64,000 nt of DNA from Glutamicibacter sp. JL.03c (GTDB lineage Bacteria; Actinomycetota; Actinomycetes; Actinomycetales; Micrococcaceae): assembly GCF_025854375.1 (NCBI RefSeq), contig NZ_CP107575.1:1426001-1490000 (forward strand), in the 5' to 3' direction. Positions 1-7,408 of this stretch are shown here, piece by piece (positions within the stretch are counted from its first letter, which is position 1; every line of letters starts with the position of its first letter). The notes under the pieces were generated by a model. It saw only the letters and a list, made by a program, of their open reading frames with translations. It was not told the origin of the DNA and ran no database searches. The translations under genes were made by a program, and so were the position numbers.

Positions 1-1131
1 ATTGCGCTGGTCCATGCCGAGATAGAGCACGGAGAAAGGATCACGCTGCACCACGACCTTGGCATTGCGCACCAAGGTGCGCATGGTGTCGACGGACACC
101 ATGTCAAAGCCGTCGATTTCATCGGCCAGCAGCGCGCCCTCCCTGTTATAGGGGGAAGGGATCGAGGAAATCAGAACCACTTCAGGGTATTGCTTGTTGT
201 CGGTGAGGCGCTGCTGGTCCCAGTAGTCGGCGAAGATCTCCAGCCGGACAACATCGTTGTCCAGGGATACGAACCGGTACGGTCCAGTGCCCATGGGCTT
301 GGCAGCCAGTGATTCCGCCGGATTCTCCTTTGGCCCGCCGGTCAGTGCGCTCGGCGCGGCAATGGCCATTCCCGGAAGTGTCAGGGCTTCAATGAGCCCC
401 GGCAGCCGGCGACGCAGATCCAGCGTGACGACATAGGTATCCGTTGCCGTGATGGACTTGAAATGGCTGGCGGAGCCGCCTTCGGACGTCCCCTCGAAGA
501 GATCGGTGGTGAACTGCTTCTGCAGATCCGCCAGCTGCTGGAGGCGCTGTTGCTCGCTGGCGAGCTCTTCGGGCGTTGCATTCTCCTTCTCCTTGGCCGG
601 CAGCTCGAGATCCTTGGCCTTGGGCAGGGAGGGCATGTTGCTGTAGTAGTGGAAAACATCGAAGAAGCCTTGCGCCGACTGCTCGCTGAGGGCCTTGGTC
701 ATTGACTCCCAGCGCTTGAAGTTCGCGACGACTGCCTGGGCGTTGAGCTCGGTGCCATCGTGGAACTTGACGCCTTGGCGCAGCGTGAAGGTGTAGCTCA
801 GGCCGTCATTGCTTTCGGTCCACGAATCGGCCAACCCGGCTACCGCGCCACCGGTATCCGGATCAATGTCGATCAGCGTCTCGTAGACCTGGCGGGTCAC
901 GCGGAAGGATTCATTGTCCGCGACGATGGCTGGATCCAATTTGATGGGGGGAGCGGAGGCTGCCAGTCGCAAGGTACGCGGGGCGGGCTTGGCCGATGCA
1001 GAAGCCGGAACGGCAGATGAAGCCTGTGATTCAGGGTTGGCGGTGCAGGCGGCCAAGGCCAGCGCGGTTGTCGCTAAAGTACCGGTCAGCACTGCGCGTC
1101 GAGATACGAAACTTAGTGGCAAATCGGGCAC
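1..1131 (-). CDS. ABC transporter substrate-binding lipoprotein, family 5 (DppA/OppA type), C-terminus cut off
   Basis: Extracytoplasmic solute-binding lipoprotein expected to deliver peptides or a similar solute to an ABC importer. Reading leftward from a GTG at 1131, the protein begins with a basic n-region, a hydrophobic stretch and the lipobox LALAAC (Cys near residue 26), then a Ser/Ala/Pro-rich linker. Next come SBP_bac_5 hallmarks: 'LDPAIVADNESF', 'VYETLIDIDPDTG', 'SWTESNDGLSYTFTLRQGV' and 'KFHDGTELNAQAVVANF'. At the window edge the frame is still open and reads 'VLYLGMDQRN', typical of the middle of this family, so roughly 377 residues are visible and the C-terminus lies outside. A ribosome-binding-like AGGAAG lies 13 bases upstream, a loose fit; an in-frame GTG at the 'VLTGTLATT' segment is an alternative start. 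Solute specificity cannot be read from sequence. Confidence 0.85.
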   Translation of the reverse strand, partial: MPDLPLSFVSRRAVLTGTLATTALALAACTANPESQASSAVPASASAKPAPRTLRLAASAPPIKLDPAIVADNESFRVTRQVYETLIDIDPDTGGAVAGLADSWTESNDGLSYTFTLRQGVKFHDGTELNAQAVVANFKRWESMTKALSEQSAQGFFDVFHYYSNMPSLPKAKDLELPAKEKENATPEELASEQQRLQQLADLQKQFTTDLFEGTSEGGSASHFKSITATDTYVVTLDLRRRLPGLIEALTLPGMAIAAPSALTGGPKENPAESLAAKPMGTGPYRFVSLDNDVVRLEIFADYWDQQRLTDNKQYPEVVLISSIPSPYNREGALLADEIDGFDMVSVDTMRTLVRNAKVVVQRDPFSVLYLGMDQRN

Positions 1132-1228
1132 TGGGATGGCTCATCTTCCTTATAGCAAGCAGTTTTCAGTTCCGCGCACCACGGGAATCGATGATGGCGC
1201 AACGGTATTTATCAAAGATAGCGCACCA

Positions 1229-1270
1229 AAGTGCTGGCCTCGGGGGCTGAAACTCCCGGTGCCAGCACTT
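1229..1270. terminator. Hairpin between the dehydrogenase and the transporter gene
   Basis: AAGTGCTGGC at 1229-1238 pairs perfectly with GCCAGCACTT at 1261-1270, with an extra CGGG/CCCG pairing inside the loop. It begins 12 bases past the dehydrogenase stop on the leftward strand, so it most likely ends that transcript. There is no clear U-run. Confidence 0.6.
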
Positions 1271-1282
1271 GTCACCGAATCG

Positions 1283-2215
1283 TTAGCTGCGGTGCACGAG
1301 ATTCTCACCAGCTTCACCGGCTGCCCAAGCAGCGACCTGGCGCTGCAGCAACTTGACCATGCGTGGGAAGAAGGCAGCAGTATTGCCGCCGTTGTGCGGA
1401 ATGATCAGTGCATTCGGGCATTTCCACAACGGGTGGTCTTGCGGTAGCGGTTCGGGGTCGAAGACATCCGAGGCGACATTCAGGCGTCCGGAAGCGACTT
1501 CGGCCACAAGTGCTTCGGTGTCCACCACGGGGCCGCGTGCGACGTTGACCACGGTAGCGCCATCGGGGAGCCGGGCCAGCAGCGAGGCATCAACTAGCTG
1601 ATGGGTGGAATCGTTGAGCGGAACGATGAGTATCAATACGTCGATCCCTGGTGCATGGGCAGCCAGATCGCCGGTTGCGTAGACAGGCCCATGGTCATCG
1701 GTGCGCGCCGCGGACCCAAAGCGCAGAAGGTTGACCTCGAAGGGTTCCAGCCTCTTGCGGATCTCATCACCGATGCCGCCAACGCCCACCAGCCCCACGG
1801 TCCGGTCGGCCAAACCGGGCCACGGGTGCGGATTCCAGCGGCCGTCCTGCTGATCGCGGACCGCTTGGGGGAAACCGCGCAGCGAGGCGATGGCCAGGCC
1901 GATGGCCATCTCCGCGGTGGACGCGGCGTGGACGCCGGCAGCGGTATTGATATTGGCACGATCTCCGATGAGTTCCACCATGCCGTCGTAGCCAGTGGTC
2001 TGAGTCTGGACCACCTTCAGATTCTCCGCCGTGCCGATGGAGCGCAGGGTGTCGGCCGTCGCCATATAGGGCATCACCGCGATCTCGATGTCTTCTAGCG
2101 GTACCTGGGGCTCATTCTCCAAGTCCCACAGCACAGGTTTGAGGTTCTCGGGAAAAGCTCCGATTGCGTCAATAAGGTCTTGGCTGGGAAATGAGATGGT
2201 TCGTTGGGTGCTCAT
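1283..2215 (-). CDS. D-isomer-specific 2-hydroxyacid dehydrogenase (NAD-dependent)
   Basis: A 310-residue cytoplasmic oxidoreductase predicted to reduce a 2-keto acid to a D-2-hydroxy acid, or the reverse, with NAD(P)H. The nucleotide-binding segment 'GLVGVGGIGDEIRKRL' (about residues 141-156) gives the GxGxxG fingerprint. The catalytic triad is in place: Arg227 in 'VNVARGPVVD', Glu255 in 'DPEPLP' and His274 in 'IIPHNGG'. The length fits the compact members rather than ACT-domain phosphoglycerate dehydrogenases, and it lacks the regulatory domain seen in serA later in this window. It is monocistronic with a hairpin downstream. The physiological substrate (glyoxylate, hydroxypyruvate, phenylpyruvate and others are known in the family) is not deducible. 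Confidence 0.88.
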   Translation of the reverse strand: MSTQRTISFPSQDLIDAIGAFPENLKPVLWDLENEPQVPLEDIEIAVMPYMATADTLRSIGTAENLKVVQTQTTGYDGMVELIGDRANINTAAGVHAASTAEMAIGLAIASLRGFPQAVRDQQDGRWNPHPWPGLADRTVGLVGVGGIGDEIRKRLEPFEVNLLRFGSAARTDDHGPVYATGDLAAHAPGIDVLILIVPLNDSTHQLVDASLLARLPDGATVVNVARGPVVDTEALVAEVASGRLNVASDVFDPEPLPQDHPLWKCPNALIIPHNGGNTAAFFPRMVKLLQRQVAAWAAGEAGENLVHRS

Positions 2216-2389
2216 GGATTTACTCTACAAATGCCGTCAATAGTGGAGAAGTAACTCCTAGTCATATCCTGTAATGAAGGTCACCGCGGATCCGGGGCTA
2301 TCGAATTTGCGCTGGGGGATAAAGCTGGTAGAGTTTTATCTCGTTGCGAAAGCGCGGAGCTCGAAAAAGCTTCTAGAACATCGCAGCGG

Positions 2390-2462
2390 GCGCCTCTAGC
2401 TCAATTGGCAGAGCAAATGACTCTTAATCATTAGGTTCCGGGTTCAAGTCCCGGGGGGCGCA
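2390..2462 (+). tRNA. tRNA-Lys (CTT), copy 1
   Basis: Full cloverleaf: acceptor GCGCCTC/GGGGCGC, D-stem GCTC/GAGC, anticodon stem AATGA/TCATT around loop CTCTTAA (anticodon CTT), T-arm CCGGG-TTCAAGT-CCCGG, discriminator A2462. An encoded CCA follows at 2463-2465. The sequence is identical to the two copies downstream. Confidence 0.97.
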
Positions 2463-2512
2463 CCAACATGTTGATCGATACCATCGAAATGCGTGTTCAC
2501 AAAAATGAATAT

Positions 2513-2585
2513 GCGCCTCTAGCTCAATTGGCAGAGCAAATGACTCTTAATCATTAGGTTCCGGGTTCAAGTCCCGGGGGGCGCA
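2513..2585 (+). tRNA. tRNA-Lys (CTT), copy 2
   Basis: Identical over all 73 bases to the copy starting at 2390, with anticodon CTT. An encoded CCA follows at 2586-2588. The 50-base spacer between copies 1 and 2 is unrelated in sequence to the flanks of copy 1, so the tRNA body alone is duplicated. Confidence 0.97.
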
Positions 2586-2588
2586 CCA

Positions 2589-2977
2589 AAATCAAGGTTC
2601 GAATTGCCGCCATTTCTGGTAGCGATTCGGACCTTGCTTCATTTCTGCCCGTAGCCATTTCCGGCATCGCGGGGCCATGGCGGCAGCCGCCGGGGGAATC
2701 CGCCTCCACCGCTCATTGCGACGTCCCAATTGGCAGGATTCGAGGTGCACAGCCCAGGGCAATCCCCTTTAGGTTCGCAGGCCCAGGGCCGAGTTGAATA
2801 ACATTTTATGTGTCGCGGATTACTCAACGCTGCAATAGAAGGCCCCAAGTGCCGTCCGACCTGTGGTTTTTCGGTTTTCTCGGCGAATGGTGGCGATTTT
2901 TGATTTGAACCTGTTTCTGCTTATGATTATCTACGTTGCAACGATGGTTAGTGAAAACGAACTAGTCAGAGCGATAT
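2589..2977. other. Gene-free stretch between tRNA-Lys copies 2 and 3
   Basis: About 390 bases with no convincing coding region. A 69-codon leftward open frame here lacks a credible protein sequence or ribosome-binding site. The last 50 bases should contain the promoter of copy 3, but I see no unambiguous -35/-10 pair. Confidence 0.5.
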
Positions 2978-3050
2978 GCGCCTCTAGCTCAATTGGCAGA
3001 GCAAATGACTCTTAATCATTAGGTTCCGGGTTCAAGTCCCGGGGGGCGCA
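2978..3050 (+). tRNA. tRNA-Lys (CTT), copy 3
   Basis: Identical over 73 bases to copies 1 and 2, anticodon CTT. Unlike them, the discriminator A3050 is followed by CAG, so the CCA end is not encoded. A strong terminator starts seven bases downstream. Confidence 0.97.
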
Positions 3051-3056
3051 CAGTTG

Positions 3057-3088
3057 ATCCGATCTGAAGGCTTCAGGTCGGATTTTTT
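3057..3088 (+). terminator. Intrinsic terminator after tRNA-Lys copy 3, in front of bcp
   Basis: A 12-bp stem, ATCCGATCTGAA (3057-3068) with TTCAGGTCGGAT (3072-3083), one G-T wobble, loop GGC, then a run of six T (3083-3088). It sits only 28 bases before the bcp start codon, so bcp must be read by leak-through or from a very short independent promoter. Confidence 0.85.
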
Positions 3089-3116
3089 GCATACCGCGAT
3101 GAGAAGAGGTTCACCG

Positions 3117-3608
3117 ATGAGTACTTCCGAAGCAACCGCACGCCTGTCCACCGGCGACCGGGCACCTGAATTCAACTTGAGCGACGCCGCCGGCAATTCC
3201 GTAGCGCTGGCCGATTATCGCGGGCAGAAGGTCATTGTCTATTTCTACCCCGCCGCCGCAACTCCAGGGTGCACCAAGCAGGCCTGCGATTTCCGCGACT
3301 CGCTGGCATCGCTGCAGGCCTCGGGCTACCAGGTACTGGGGGTTTCCCCGGACAAGGTCTCGAAGCTGGAAAAGTTCGTGGCCAATGAAGAGCTGAACTT
3401 CCCGCTGCTTTCGGATGAGGATCATGCCGTGGCTGAAGCCTATGGCGCATGGGGCGAGAAGAAGAACTATGGCCGCGTGTACGAGGGGCTGATCCGGTCA
3501 ACGATCGTTGTTGACGAGGAGGGCATGGTGAGCCTGGCGCAGTACAACGTCCGGGCCACCGGGCACGTGGCGAAGTTGCGCCGTGACTTGGGCCTTGATC
3601 CGAAATAG
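3117..3608 (+). CDS. bcp: Thioredoxin-dependent thiol peroxidase (bacterioferritin comigratory protein, atypical 2-Cys peroxiredoxin)
   Basis: Cytoplasmic peroxiredoxin that reduces hydrogen peroxide and organic hydroperoxides at the expense of thioredoxin. The 163-residue protein carries 'YPAAATPGCTKQACDF' with peroxidatic Cys52 and resolving Cys57 five residues later, the BCP/PrxQ spacing. The catalytic Thr and Pro of PxxxTPGC are present ('ATPGCT'). The ATG at 3117 is chosen because GAGAAGAGG lies at the right distance upstream and the product then starts right before the conserved 'GDRAPEFNL'. The open frame extends further upstream, but that part runs through the tRNA terminator. The gene stands alone between two tRNA loci. 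Confidence 0.93.
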   Translation: MSTSEATARLSTGDRAPEFNLSDAAGNSVALADYRGQKVIVYFYPAAATPGCTKQACDFRDSLASLQASGYQVLGVSPDKVSKLEKFVANEELNFPLLSDEDHAVAEAYGAWGEKKNYGRVYEGLIRSTIVVDEEGMVSLAQYNVRATGHVAKLRRDLGLDPK

Positions 3609-3699
3609 GCAAGGGCGAGGCTCGATTTCATCTCGGGCTGAACTTCCGCTACACTAAATGAGGTCGCCTTCGAGATCCATGGTTCTCGGTGTAGCGCGA

Positions 3700-3781
<82 letters not shown>

Positions 3782-3787
3782 CCAGAG

Positions 3788-3826
3788 AAAACCCTGCGGT
3801 CCCAGTTGCTGGATCGCAGGGTTTTT
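3788..3826 (+). terminator. Intrinsic terminator after tRNA-Leu
   Basis: AAACCCTGCG (3789-3798) pairs with CGCAGGGTTT (3815-3824), continuing into a T-run. It closes the tRNA-Leu unit immediately after the CCA. Confidence 0.85.
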
Positions 3827-3922
3827 GCATGCCTCGCGGCTTGTCCGCGGGCGTAGTATCGAAATACGCAGTCAGTCAGCGGCGGCGACCGCTGCTCCAC
3901 GTCGCGGCAAGGGAGAAACGTC

Positions 3923-4480
3923 ATGGCCGAAGAGCGTTTGCCTACCACCTACGGGCTGGCGGAATCTGACCCGCAGCAGATCCTGATTGATCGCCGGAAC
4001 ATCAGCGCCTCGGATCTCGAGCAGATCGAACGGATCATGGCTGAAATGGGGCGCATGAGGCAAATCGAGCGCAAGATCATGCGCAGTTCGCAACGTTTCA
4101 TGAAACTCAATGAGACGGATATGCGCGCGTTGCGGCAGATGATTGCCGCAAAGAACACGGGCAAGGTGCTGACCCCGTCGGACCTGCGCGAGTACCTGGG
4201 GATATCCAGTGCCTCGGTGACCAAGATGGTCGACCGGCTTGAAGCCAACGGCCATGTCAGGCGAAGCCAGCATCCCACCGACCGGCGTTCGCAATGCATC
4301 GAAGTCACCGAGCAGACGCACCTGGCCGCGCGCGAGCAAGTGGGACGGCACCATGCCCAACGATTCCAAGTCGCCCGCTCCATGACCGCTGAGGAGCGCG
4401 AGATCGTGATCCGCTTTCTCTCGGCGACCTCTGATGCACTGGAGGTGAGCCTGGAGCAGGCCGCGGAGCAGGGGCAGTAG
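3923..4480 (+). CDS. MarR-family transcriptional regulator
   Basis: A 185-residue DNA-binding regulator. The winged helix spans roughly residues 85-135: 'LTPSDLREYLGISSASVTKM' is the helix-turn-helix with the recognition helix, followed by 'VDRLEANGHVRRSQHPTDRR', the wing with the usual D-R-R. N- and C-terminal helices would form the dimer interface. An N-terminal extension of about 40 residues precedes the family core. It ends 12 bases from the convergent SDR gene, with a short AGGCC-ttt-GGCCT hairpin between them. The target genes and ligand are not evident; it is separate from the MarR gene that starts the carotenoid operon. Confidence 0.88.
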   Translation: MAEERLPTTYGLAESDPQQILIDRRNISASDLEQIERIMAEMGRMRQIERKIMRSSQRFMKLNETDMRALRQMIAAKNTGKVLTPSDLREYLGISSASVTKMVDRLEANGHVRRSQHPTDRRSQCIEVTEQTHLAAREQVGRHHAQRFQVARSMTAEEREIVIRFLSATSDALEVSLEQAAEQGQ

Positions 4481-4492
4481 CAGGCCTTTGGC

Positions 4493-5959
4493 CTACACCT
4501 GCTGGTTATCGTGTTCGGCGGCCGTCACGATATTCTTGATGGTGGCCGGGAAGATGATCCCGTGGAAGGGATACACGGCCCACCAGTAGCATCGTCCCCA
4601 CAGTCCGCGTGGGAAATACACGGCGCGTTGGACCAGCTCGGTCTCCCCGTTCTCTTGGGGGCTCAGCCGATACTCCAGCCACGCCTGGCCAGGCACGCGC
4701 ATTTCAGCCCGCAATCGCAGCAGCCGGTCCTGCTGGAGGGCTTCCACGCGCCACCAGTCCAGCACATCGCCCAGGGCCAAGGTGCTCTTGGAGCGCCGCG
4801 TGCGGCGTGAGCCCACGCCTCCGGCGAGCTTGTCCAGCAGCCCGCGCAACTTCCACAGCGTGGGAAAGGCGAAATAGGGGGAGTCCCCGCCGAGTCGCTG
4901 TACCACCTGGAACAACTCCGGCGCGCTGGCCGTCGTGGTGGCCCGGCGGACGTCGCTGTAGCTCTTGCGCCCGGCCCATTGCGGGTCGGACGGCAAGGGC
5001 TCGGCTGGTGACGACAGCGGATGGGCCGTGGCCCACGTGGTCTCCACCGCGTCCGCCTCGATTTTCTCCAGCGCCAGCTCCACCGCCCTGGGGTAGTCGC
5101 ACAAGCCTTCCGCCGGCGGGGGAATCAGCGTGTCGATCTCGCGGGAGCCCATGACGCAGTCGTGCTGCAGGGATTGCACCAGAGCCGAGGCCAGGGTGCG
5201 CGGCAGCGGGGTGACCAGGTTCACCCAGTGCGAGGCCAGCCGCGGCGTCAGCAGGGGCAGGGCCCACACCGAGGGTTCGCGCAGGCCTGCGCAGCGGGCG
5301 TAGATCTTCATCAGTTGCGCATAGCTGTAGGCCTTCGGGCCGCCGATATCGTAGACGCCCTGCACCGGCTCCTTCAGCTGCGCGGCGCAGACCAGGTAGT
5401 GCAGCGCGTCGCGCACGGCGATGGGCTGGACCTGATTGGTGACCCAGCGCGGAGCCGGCATCACCGGCAGCACGTCGCTCAAATGCCGGATCATCTCGAA
5501 GCTGGCGGATCCCGACCCGATCACCAGTCCTGCTTGGAGCACCAGGGTGTCCACCGACGAGGCCAGGATCTTCCCCACGGCCACGCGCGATGCCAGATGC
5601 TCGCTCAGCTGCCCTTGCGGGTGCAGACCCGAGAGGTACACCACCTGCTCCACGCCCTGCTGCTTCGCGGCCCGGGCCATGATGGCGGCGCAGCTCTTTT
5701 CCTGCTCGGCAAAATTGCGCGTGCCGGACATGGAATGAACCAGGTAGTAGACCAGCGCGACGCCGCGGCACAACCGGTTGACCGCCTCGGCGTCTTCCAG
5801 ATCGCCTTCGATGATCTCGACCTCGTCGTGCCACGGAATGTCGCGAAGGCGCTGTGCGTCCCGGGTGAAGACCCGCACCTGATGCCCGTTGCGCAGGAGT
5901 CGGGGGACCAGCCGCCCGCCGATGTATCCGGTGGCTCCGGTGACGGCGATCAGGCTCAT
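4493..5959 (-). CDS. SDR-family NAD(P)-binding protein with C-terminal DUF2867 domain
   Basis: A 488-residue two-domain protein. The N-terminal half is an atypical short-chain dehydrogenase/NmrA-like Rossmann domain: 'LIAVTGATGYIGGRLVPRLL' gives the TGxxGxxG nucleotide motif at the extreme N-terminus. The C-terminal part ('FAFPTLWKLRGLLDKLAGG', 'LALGDVLDWWRVEALQQDR', 'AVYFPRGLWGRCYWWAVYPFH') matches the DUF2867 type that often follows this Rossmann domain. The ATG at 5959 is chosen because GGGAG precedes it and the TspO-like gene overlaps it by four bases (ATGA), a translational-coupling junction. The reading frame is open far upstream but there it is only the shadow of the neighbouring gene. 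Substrate unknown; a membrane quinone or isoprenoid role is speculation. Confidence 0.85.
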   Translation of the reverse strand: MSLIAVTGATGYIGGRLVPRLLRNGHQVRVFTRDAQRLRDIPWHDEVEIIEGDLEDAEAVNRLCRGVALVYYLVHSMSGTRNFAEQEKSCAAIMARAAKQQGVEQVVYLSGLHPQGQLSEHLASRVAVGKILASSVDTLVLQAGLVIGSGSASFEMIRHLSDVLPVMPAPRWVTNQVQPIAVRDALHYLVCAAQLKEPVQGVYDIGGPKAYSYAQLMKIYARCAGLREPSVWALPLLTPRLASHWVNLVTPLPRTLASALVQSLQHDCVMGSREIDTLIPPPAEGLCDYPRAVELALEKIEADAVETTWATAHPLSSPAEPLPSDPQWAGRKSYSDVRRATTTASAPELFQVVQRLGGDSPYFAFPTLWKLRGLLDKLAGGVGSRRTRRSKSTLALGDVLDWWRVEALQQDRLLRLRAEMRVPGQAWLEYRLSPQENGETELVQRAVYFPRGLWGRCYWWAVYPFHGIIFPATIKNIVTAAEHDNQQV

Positions 5960-6801
5960 GGAATTCTCCCGCCGGTACGGGCCGCGGTTCTGCGCCGCCA
6001 CGCAATCAGCAGCGAGCCGAGCAACGCGGCCAGCGCGCAGCCCAGCGAGGCATAGCCAACGATCTCCGAGGGGTTGCTCCCGGCCAGCCGGCTCACGCCG
6101 ATCCAGGCCAGGCCCCAGCTGATGGCCAAGGCGGCGAAGGCATTGCCGGCGTAGTAGCTGATGGCCAGGGCCACCAGCGCGGCAATCACCAGCAGCGCTA
6201 CGGCCGCCGCGGGGGCCCACCGAGCACCTTCGCCGACACCCAGCGAGAGCAGCCAGGCGGCCACGTTCGCGATGCTGGCCACGCAGACCCACCCGAGGTA
6301 GAGCCCGAAGGTCAGCCAGATCACCCAGTACTCGGTGCGTGAGCCCGGGGTTCCGGAGGCCATGAGGCGGATCATCCAGGCAAGGACGGCGACGAGCGCG
6401 AAAATGACGATCACGCTGAAGCCGAGCCAACCCAGCTGGACCACGGAAATCCAGGCGGCGTTGAGCAGGGCCGAGATCATCGCCGGAACCCTGAGTTTCG
6501 CGCCCCAGCCGGAGCGCCGTCCCGGGGCGGTGAGCTGGTAGACGCCATAGACGGCAAGCCCGGTGTAGACCACGCTCCAGATGGAGAAGGCGGGCCCAGC
6601 CGGGGCCAGCAGGGTCGCATCGGCGCTCAGGTAGCCGCCGGCAACTTGCTGGACCGGGGTTCCGCCGAAGGCGCCGCTGCCGATGAAGGATACGGCGATG
6701 GCAATGAGCAAGGACAGGGCGGTGAGCAACGGGGTGGTCCATAGCGGATCGCCGATGCGCTGGGCGCCGGGCGATAGTGCGGGGTCAGGCGATCGATTCA
6801 C
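5956..6801 (-). CDS. TspO/MBR-family (tryptophan-rich sensory protein-like) membrane protein
   Basis: An integral membrane protein of 281 residues. Several hydrophobic segments follow each other: 'PLLTALSLLIAIAVSFIG', 'GPAFSIWSVVYTGLAVYGVYQ', 'VIVIFALVAVLAWMI', 'YWVIWLTFGLYLGWVCVAS', 'AALLGSLLIAW' and others. The 'PAFSIWSVVYTGLA' block resembles the W-x-x-Y segment of the TspO/MBR family, though this branch is longer than the canonical 160-residue TspO. GTG at 6801 is chosen over a TTG 33 bases upstream because GAGGA stands four bases before it. It is cotranscribed with the SDR/DUF2867 gene and divergent from the carotenoid operon. Bacterial TspO proteins bind porphyrins or isoprenoids and affect pigment regulation in Rhodobacter; a related role here is inference. 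Confidence 0.78.
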   Translation of the reverse strand: MNRSPDPALSPGAQRIGDPLWTTPLLTALSLLIAIAVSFIGSGAFGGTPVQQVAGGYLSADATLLAPAGPAFSIWSVVYTGLAVYGVYQLTAPGRRSGWGAKLRVPAMISALLNAAWISVVQLGWLGFSVIVIFALVAVLAWMIRLMASGTPGSRTEYWVIWLTFGLYLGWVCVASIANVAAWLLSLGVGEGARWAPAAAVALLVIAALVALAISYYAGNAFAALAISWGLAWIGVSRLAGSNPSEIVGYASLGCALAALLGSLLIAWRRRTAARTGGRIP

Positions 6802-6871
6802 GGGGTCCTCCACAGGTTCTTCAAAGATTTCCAAATCCGGGTCGACAAAACGAGATAGTTAAACCATGATG

Positions 6872-6881
6872 TATCTAGATA
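6872..6881. promoter_or_regulatory. Palindrome TATCTAGATA between tspO-like gene and carotenoid operon
   Basis: A perfect 10-bp palindrome lies in the 112-base divergent region and is flanked by two copies of CGAGATA (6851-6857 and 6900-6906). MarR proteins bind short palindromes near their own promoters, so this is a candidate operator for the regulator just downstream; binding is not shown by sequence alone. Confidence 0.4.
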
Positions 6882-6913
6882 AGCTAAATATCAACCTTTC
6901 GAGATAAGTGATC

Positions 6914-7405
6914 ATGCGCCACACACCACCGCTTCGAACCTCGGATTTGTTCCGGGTGCTCCTGGGCCTGCAGCGTGCCTATGCACAGAGTGAAGTGCGT
7001 TTTCGTTCCAGCCTCAACCTGAACGATACAGATCTGCGGGCCGTCAACCTCCTGCGCTCCCGGCAAACGCCCAGCCCCGGCGAACTCGCCCGGGAACTGG
7101 GGCTTTCCTCGGCCGGGATCACCTCGGTGCTCGATCGCCTCGAGGCCCGGCAGATGGTCCAGCGCGAGCACCACGGATCGGATCGACGCCGGACACTGGT
7201 GCGCCCGGGCCGCGCATTCCCCGGGAATGCCGGCGCCTCGATGGTGCTCCTGCGCGGCCTGCACCGGTTCTACTCCCAGCTCGATGAGCCGACCCGCCTC
7301 GCGCTGGGCCAGCTGCTCGCGCAGATCCATCGGGAGCTGGACGCCACCGGCGCGACGGCGCCCGCAGCCCCCACATCCACCCTCACCACGCCCCCGGAGC
7401 AGTGA
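6914..7405 (+). CDS. MarR-family regulator at the head of the carotenoid operon (CrtR-like)
   Basis: A 163-residue winged-helix regulator. The DNA-binding core is 'PSPGELARELGLSSAGITSV' with the recognition helix, then 'LDRLEARQMVQREHHGSD', ending in D-R-R-R of the wing. Helices rich in Leu/Arg on both sides would make the dimer. In Corynebacterium glutamicum a MarR-type protein, CrtR, represses the crt operon and responds to geranylgeranyl pyrophosphate. There the gene is divergent, whereas here it is the first gene of the operon, three bases before crtE, which would give autoregulation. ATG at 6914 is taken; a GTG two codons earlier is possible and the ribosome-binding site is poor for both. 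The C-terminal 20 residues are Ala/Thr/Pro-rich and probably disordered. Confidence 0.85.
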   Translation: MRHTPPLRTSDLFRVLLGLQRAYAQSEVRFRSSLNLNDTDLRAVNLLRSRQTPSPGELARELGLSSAGITSVLDRLEARQMVQREHHGSDRRRTLVRPGRAFPGNAGASMVLLRGLHRFYSQLDEPTRLALGQLLAQIHRELDATGATAPAAPTSTLTTPPEQ

Positions 7406-7408
7406 CCA

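Noticed and set aside
914..1447. A 177-codon rightward open frame and smaller ones at 463-1020
   Set aside because: They are antisense to the lipoprotein gene and run across its promoter; the leftward frame has the lipobox and family motifs.
2639..2848. A 69-codon leftward frame between tRNA-Lys copies
   Set aside because: No ribosome-binding site, Cys/Pro/Gly-rich translation, no family resemblance.
5960..6742. Extended N-terminus of the SDR/DUF2867 frame (749 codons in total)
   Set aside because: The added part is His/Arg/Cys-rich nonsense antisense-frame sequence over the TspO-like gene; ATG 5959 with GGGAG and the ATGA overlap is the proper start.
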